Positions 60,026 through 64,000 of a stretch of DNA of 64,000 nt are shown one piece after another. The position numbers and the translations under genes were made by a program. The notes beneath the pieces were generated by a model. That model searched no databases. It saw nothing but the letters and a program-made list of their open reading frames with translations, and was not told the origin of the DNA. How positions within the stretch are numbered: the stretch's first letter is position 1; each line of letters opens with the position of its first letter. Source of the DNA: Pseudoalteromonas byunsanensis (GTDB taxonomy: Bacteria; Pseudomonadota; Gammaproteobacteria; Enterobacterales; Alteromonadaceae); contig NZ_MNAN01000025.1 of assembly GCF_001854475.1 (NCBI RefSeq), positions 42,601-106,600 of the forward strand. The letters are read 5' to 3'.

Positions 60026-61633
60026 CTAATCGAGTTTAAAACTTCTTACTTGCTCATCTAAAGAGCGAGCGAGAGAAAGTAATTCCTCACTTACTTGTTT
60101 ACTACCATGGGCATCAACTAAAGACTGCTCAGCATTATCTCTTATCGCGATGACACTTTGATTTATCTCTTCTGCAGCTAAGTTCTGCTGTTCAGTCGCA
60201 TCTGCTATTTGTACGTTTAAGTCATTTATTTCGTGCATTTGATTGGAAATATTTTTCAGTGCTTGCGCAACTTGTTTTACCTGCGCAGCTCTGTCGTCAG
60301 CTTCTTCACATGATGCACTCATGGCTCTTACGGTTTGCTCTGCTTCACTTTGTAATTTATCAATAGTGCGTTTAATTTCGTCTGTTGAGTCGTGAGTGCG
60401 AGTTGCAAGCGTGCGAACTTCATCCGCAACAACGGCAAAGCCACGGCCCGCTTCACCCGCACGAGCAGCCTCAATAGCGGCATTCAGTGCTAATAGGTTG
60501 GTTTGCTCTGCAATGCTGCTGATCACTTCAAGTACTTTTCCGACCTCAAGTGTTTGTGCTTGTAGTTGACTTACCTGTGTCGCAGCTTGGCGTATGTCTT
60601 GCGCAAGTTGATTAATACTTTGCTCGGTGCGCTCAGCTACTGCCATGCTTTCTTCTGCAAGATGGTTACTACTATCTGACTTTTCTGATGCAATGTGGGT
60701 GGTGTTTTTTACTTCACTCGATGAGCACTCAAGTTCGTTAATTGCGGCAGCTACAGAATCAGTGCCTTGTTTTTGCTGTAAAATAGCGCGCTCAGTTGTA
60801 TCTGCTGAAGTGTAAATTGTTTCGGCAGATTGAATAAGCACTTTAGAGGTATGTGATACTTGACCGATGTTATCTTTGAATGAGGCCATCATTTTGTTGT
60901 AGTTGATGGCTAAGCGCCCTAACTCATCATCAATGCTATCTTCAATACGAAGACTTAAGTCTTTATTTTGCGAAGCCAGTCGCATAGTACGGCCCAGCGT
61001 TTTTAGACGCGTAATAAACAGTTTTCTAAATAGTGTGCCTAAGATCACAAATGTCACGACAAAGATCCCTGTTAATAACGCAGTACTCAACCATGTATTC
61101 GTTTGTACGCTCGAATCTATATCATCCAGTGAATAGCTTATTCTGACTACACCTAACACATCGCCTTCTTGTGCTTGGTGACAACCCAAGCAATTCGTAC
61201 CCTTATAATCTGCTTTTGCAACCATAGGTCTTAGGTATGTCATTACTCGCGAATCTTTGCGAGTTTCGATAAACAAAGACTCTTTACCGTTGAGTGCTTG
61301 TTGTTCTGCTTCTCCATTTGGGGATTGATTCGCGTTGCCCACACCGTAGATTTTCACGACCTGTGGGCCACGAATAATATGGGCGTCTTCAATATTAGGG
61401 TGTGCTCTGAGCTTTTGGCTTAAGATCTCTCTATTTGCCATGGTGCCAGTGAGCATCATGGTATTGATAGAATCGAAATAGTTATCTGCTAATAAACGAA
61501 TGTTGTCAGCAACTGTGTCTTGCGCCAATTGCTGTTGTTGGCTTGAGCTACTAAAAATACTGGCTATCAGCACTAAAATACCAGTTATTGCTAGTAGAGC
61601 ATAAATTTTATGTTGAATAGAGGTCACACGCAT
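60026..61633 (-). CDS. methyl-accepting chemotaxis protein with c-type haem motif in the sensor
   Basis: 535 residues. Membrane helix at about 10-27, periplasmic sensor at about 30-180, second helix at about 182-203, HAMP at about 205-258, and a signalling domain with the conserved hairpin tip [41 protein letters not shown]. The sensor holds CLGCH at residues 148-152, a CxxCH covalent haem site, in [23 protein letters not shown], as in DUF3365-like haem sensors. It should sense redox state, NO, CO or oxygen and signal through CheA. No C-terminal CheR-binding pentapeptide. Single gene. Confidence 0.93.
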   Translation of the reverse strand: MRVTSIQHKIYALLAITGILVLIASIFSSSSQQQQLAQDTVADNIRLLADNYFDSINTMMLTGTMANREILSQKLRAHPNIEDAHIIRGPQVVKIYGVGNANQSPNGEAEQQALNGKESLFIETRKDSRVMTYLRPMVAKADYKGTNCLGCHQAQEGDVLGVVRISYSLDDIDSSVQTNTWLSTALLTGIFVVTFVILGTLFRKLFITRLKTLGRTMRLASQNKDLSLRIEDSIDDELGRLAINYNKMMASFKDNIGQVSHTSKVLIQSAETIYTSADTTERAILQQKQGTDSVAAAINELECSSSEVKNTTHIASEKSDSSNHLAEESMAVAERTEQSINQLAQDIRQAATQVSQLQAQTLEVGKVLEVISSIAEQTNLLALNAAIEAARAGEAGRGFAVVADEVRTLATRTHDSTDEIKRTIDKLQSEAEQTVRAMSASCEEADDRAAQVKQVAQALKNISNQMHEINDLNVQIADATEQQNLAAEEINQSVIAIRDNAEQSLVDAHGSKQVSEELLSLARSLDEQVRSFKLD

Positions 61634-61738
61634 CGCACACTTCTCCTTTTTGAGGATGCGTATTATGACAAGCGCAAAATTAGAGGCTTTGACTTAGCGC
61701 AAAAAGCGGTGTTGTTTTGTACGCTAGTGTCTACGACT

Positions 61739-62188
61739 TTAGTCTTGATTTATCATATGACTTGCTAATTGTGCCAATGAGTGGCGTAAACCTTCGCGCA
61801 ATAGAGGGTTATCTATTTGCTCATCCAAAGCTTTATTCATGCAATACATCCACTGGTCCCGCAAGTCTTTATTGATTGGGAATGGCATGTGGCGTTGCCT
61901 CAATCGAGGGTGACCGTATTTTTCCACGAATAGATCTGGACCACCTAACCAACCAGATAAAAACTCAAAAAATACCTGGCGTATTCTGTCCAATGGTTGT
62001 GGATGCATATCATATAAAGGTTTTGCATAGGGATCACTTGCCATAATGTCGTAAAATCTATCGGCTAGCGCGCGGGCTCCTGATTCACCACCCATAATTT
62101 CATAAGGTGTCTTTTCGGGTGTTGGTGTCGGCTCGCTCTGTGATTTACTTGCATCCTGATTGAAGATGCGTTTAATTAACTGCTTCAT
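61739..62188 (-). CDS. group II truncated haemoglobin-like protein
   Basis: 149 residues with a polar N-terminal stretch to about residue 27, then [54 protein letters not shown] and [12 protein letters not shown]. The [11 protein letters not shown] block carries the proximal His, and the B/CD/G8 pattern with Trp (WMYCM) fits group II. Likely role: oxygen or NO binding and detoxification. It is divergent from aroE with 27 bases between starts. Confidence 0.92.
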   Translation of the reverse strand: MKQLIKRIFNQDASKSQSEPTPTPEKTPYEIMGGESGARALADRFYDIMASDPYAKPLYDMHPQPLDRIRQVFFEFLSGWLGGPDLFVEKYGHPRLRQRHMPFPINKDLRDQWMYCMNKALDEQIDNPLLREGLRHSLAQLASHMINQD

Positions 62189-62215
62189 AATATTGAAAAC
62201 TTCTTAGGCATTATC

Positions 62216-63040
62216 ATGGATAAATACGCGGTGTTTGGACACCCCATAAAACATTCGAAATCACCGCTGATCCACCAAGCATTTGCACGCCAATGCATGG
62301 ACCAGATCAGTTACGAGGCGATTCTAGCACCTTTAGATGGTTTTAAAGAATCCGTTGAGACGTTTTTTGCCTCAGGAGGTAAAGGGGCCAATGTAACTCT
62401 GCCATTTAAAGAGCAGGCTTTCGAGCTTGCCGATAAGCTCACTCAAAGAGCAAAATTGGCGGGTGCGGTTAATACCTTAAAGTTATTGGACGATGGCAAG
62501 TTACTTGGAGACAACACCGATGGTGCAGGCTTAGTCTATGATTTAGAGCGTCACAATGCCCCCCTTAGTAATGCCACTGTTTTGCTGATCGGCTCAGGTG
62601 GGGCCGCCAGAGGGTGTATTTATCCTTTACTGCAGGCGGGCGTAGCACAGATTGTGGTGGCAAATCGCACTGCTAACAAAGCTGAATCTTTAGCTACGGA
62701 TTTTTTGCAGTTTGGTGATGTATCGGGATGTGGCTTACAAGATATCCCGCAGGGTAGATATACTATAGTGATTAATTCGACCTCTTCGAGTGTGACAGGA
62801 GAAGTACCTAATATTTCCCCTTCGATATTACAAGATTGTATACTCGCCTATGACATGTTTTACAGCGAGCAACGTACGAGCTTTTTGACTTGGGTAGCGT
62901 CACATAATGCTGATTCAAAGTTAGTCGACGGCTTAGGAATGTTATTTGGACAAGCAGCCGAAGCCTATGAAATTTGGCGTGATAAAAAACCAAACATAGA
63001 ACATGTGATCAATGGAATGAAAAATGGAGCGGTATTATGA
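62216..63040 (+). CDS. aroE: shikimate 5-dehydrogenase
   Basis: 274 residues. [21 protein letters not shown] at the start, [17 protein letters not shown] with the catalytic Lys near 65, [11 protein letters not shown] with the Asp near 102, and NADP-binding [17 protein letters not shown] near 125. Reduces 3-dehydroshikimate in aromatic amino acid synthesis. It overlaps the next start by four bases. Confidence 0.97.
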   Translation: MDKYAVFGHPIKHSKSPLIHQAFARQCMDQISYEAILAPLDGFKESVETFFASGGKGANVTLPFKEQAFELADKLTQRAKLAGAVNTLKLLDDGKLLGDNTDGAGLVYDLERHNAPLSNATVLLIGSGGAARGCIYPLLQAGVAQIVVANRTANKAESLATDFLQFGDVSGCGLQDIPQGRYTIVINSTSSSVTGEVPNISPSILQDCILAYDMFYSEQRTSFLTWVASHNADSKLVDGLGMLFGQAAEAYEIWRDKKPNIEHVINGMKNGAVL

Positions 63041-63273
63041 ACCAGGGGATCTTATTTAATGATGATGTCAATGTTGCTCATAATTGCTTGGCTTTCACCG
63101 CCATGGTTAATGGAATGATGGTCAAATGTATAATTGCAACTCCATCAATGAGCGATGAGGCAGCATTAAAACACTTTAAAGACCATCAATTTGACTATGA
63201 AATGCAAGCTGAACAATTGATAGAAGATGAAATTTATGAAGAAGATGGTAGCGTTCTATTGACCTTCCTCTAA
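63037..63273 (+). CDS. DUF1488 family protein
   Basis: 78 residues. [35 protein letters not shown] followed by an acidic C-terminus is the pattern of the DUF1488 family often found after aroE. No known function. The start overlaps aroE by four bases (ATGA), indicating translational coupling. Its last 18 bases overlap the convergent yrdA gene. Confidence 0.85.
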   Translation: MNQGILFNDDVNVAHNCLAFTAMVNGMMVKCIIATPSMSDEAALKHFKDHQFDYEMQAEQLIEDEIYEEDGSVLLTFL

Positions 63274-63789
63274 ATATTCATCCTTGAGTTGCACATAGTT
63301 TTGAGCTGAGACTTTCAAAAATGCCAGCTCATCTGCACTAAGAGGCCTAGATTTTTTAGCCGGGCTGCCAACATATAAATGTCCTGACTCTAAGGTCTTG
63401 TTTGGTGGAATGAGTGCACCACCACCAATAATGACATCATCTTCGACTGTAACATTGTCCATCACAATCGCACCCATGCCCACGAGAATACGATTACCTA
63501 ACGTACAGCCATGTAGCATTACTTTATGCCCAATAGTAACATCATCACCAATAATTAAAGGGTAACCTTTAGGGTTAGATTCAGAGGCTCGGGTCAAATG
63601 TAATACAGAACCGTCCTGCACATTAGTCCGTTCACCAATCTTGATATAGTTTACATCGCCCCTCGCTGCTACCAGTGGCCAAATGCTGCTGTCTTTACCA
63701 ATATTAATGTCACCGACCAAAATTGATGACTCGTCAACGTATACACCTTCGGCAAGTTTTGGGGTAATGCCTTTATAACTTCTGAGCAT
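63256..63789 (-). CDS. yrdA: gamma-carbonic anhydrase family protein YrdA
   Basis: 177 residues, a left-handed beta-helix hexapeptide-repeat protein. SSIWPLVAARGDVNYIKIGERTNVQDGSVLHLT, IIGDDVTIGHKVMLHGCTLGNRILVGMGAIVMDNV hold the three metal-binding His of the gamma-CA family. Enzyme activity of YrdA-type members is often undetectable. It is convergent with aroE-DUF1488 and divergent from the ribosomal-type promoter at the right edge. Confidence 0.93.
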   Translation of the reverse strand: MLRSYKGITPKLAEGVYVDESSILVGDINIGKDSSIWPLVAARGDVNYIKIGERTNVQDGSVLHLTRASESNPKGYPLIIGDDVTIGHKVMLHGCTLGNRILVGMGAIVMDNVTVEDDVIIGGGALIPPNKTLESGHLYVGSPAKKSRPLSADELAFLKVSAQNYVQLKDEYLEEGQ

Positions 63790-63970
63790 GTCTAACCTCT
63801 ATTCAGTTCTATATTATATAAACTAAGTGTAGAGGTTCGTTTTGTAAGAAGCTATAGTTTCCAAAAGCCATTTTTAGTCTATAAAAAACACTAAAAATAC
63901 AGCTTTCGCTCAAAAATAACGCGAACAGTCCATTTTCATCACTTTTCTTCAAAAATCCTTTAAAAAGGGC

Positions 63971-63998
63971 TTGCGCTTTTTATTCGCCGCCCTATAAT
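63971..63998 (+). promoter_or_regulatory. strong stable-RNA-type promoter, probably rrn P1
   Basis: TTGCGC (63971-63976), 16 bases, TATAAT (63993-63998). TTGCGC is rare elsewhere but typical of -35 elements for rRNA operons in this group, and about 100 bases upstream are A/T tracts that could act as an UP element and Fis region. The window ends two bases after the -10, so the transcript itself is not seen. Confidence 0.65.
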
Positions 63999-64000
63999 GC

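Overview
The window is a contiguous chromosomal segment of a marine gammaproteobacterium, most likely Pseudoalteromonas or a close relative. This rests on gene order and protein character: a complete atp operon, parAB-rsmG-mnmG, oriC and mioC, then mnmE, yidC-yidD-rnpA-rpmH, dnaA-dnaN-recF-gyrB and glyQS, fadAB, trkH/trkA-rsmB-fmt-def, dprA-smg-tsaC-hemF-aroE, and what looks like a ribosomal RNA promoter at the right edge. DNA is about 40 to 43 percent GC by eye. Almost everything from 6.7 kb rightwards is conserved replication-origin-proximal housekeeping DNA.

The exception is the left 6 kb (1-5833, all transcribed leftwards). It reads as a ribosomally made, post-translationally modified peptide (RiPP) locus. 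Three very short open reading frames (5614-5721, 5495-5596, 5325-5450) share a leader and carry Cys-rich tails. A perfect 10-bp hairpin follows, then a 714-residue protein that joins a GT4 glycosyltransferase to an oxidase-partner-like region and a PqqD-like recognition domain, a DUF692 multinuclear iron oxidase (MNIO), a peptidase-less ABC exporter, and the start of an asparagine-synthetase-like amidotransferase that runs off the left edge. I do not know of a described pathway with this combination; it is the best candidate here for a new system.

Replication control spans 13.8-36.3 kb. oriC lies between mnmG and mioC with three GATC-starting repeats in a 12-bp register, 15 GATC sites and five DnaA-box-like 9-mers. 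Further DnaA boxes and GATC clusters lie upstream of mioC and upstream of dnaA. ParA and ParB are encoded at 13.8-15.6 kb, and two 16-bp parS sites sit inside recF at 33.2 and 33.9 kb.

Other accessory content is modest: a PEP mutase/isocitrate lyase family enzyme, an EAL phosphodiesterase, a CadC-like TPR regulator facing a three-gene thiol-redox operon that includes a thioredoxin-fold protein without an N-terminal CxxC, a starch-binding-like lipoprotein, a PilZ protein between trkH and trkA, and a chemoreceptor with a c-type haem motif next to hemF and a truncated haemoglobin gene. No transposase, tRNA, CRISPR array or prophage was seen.
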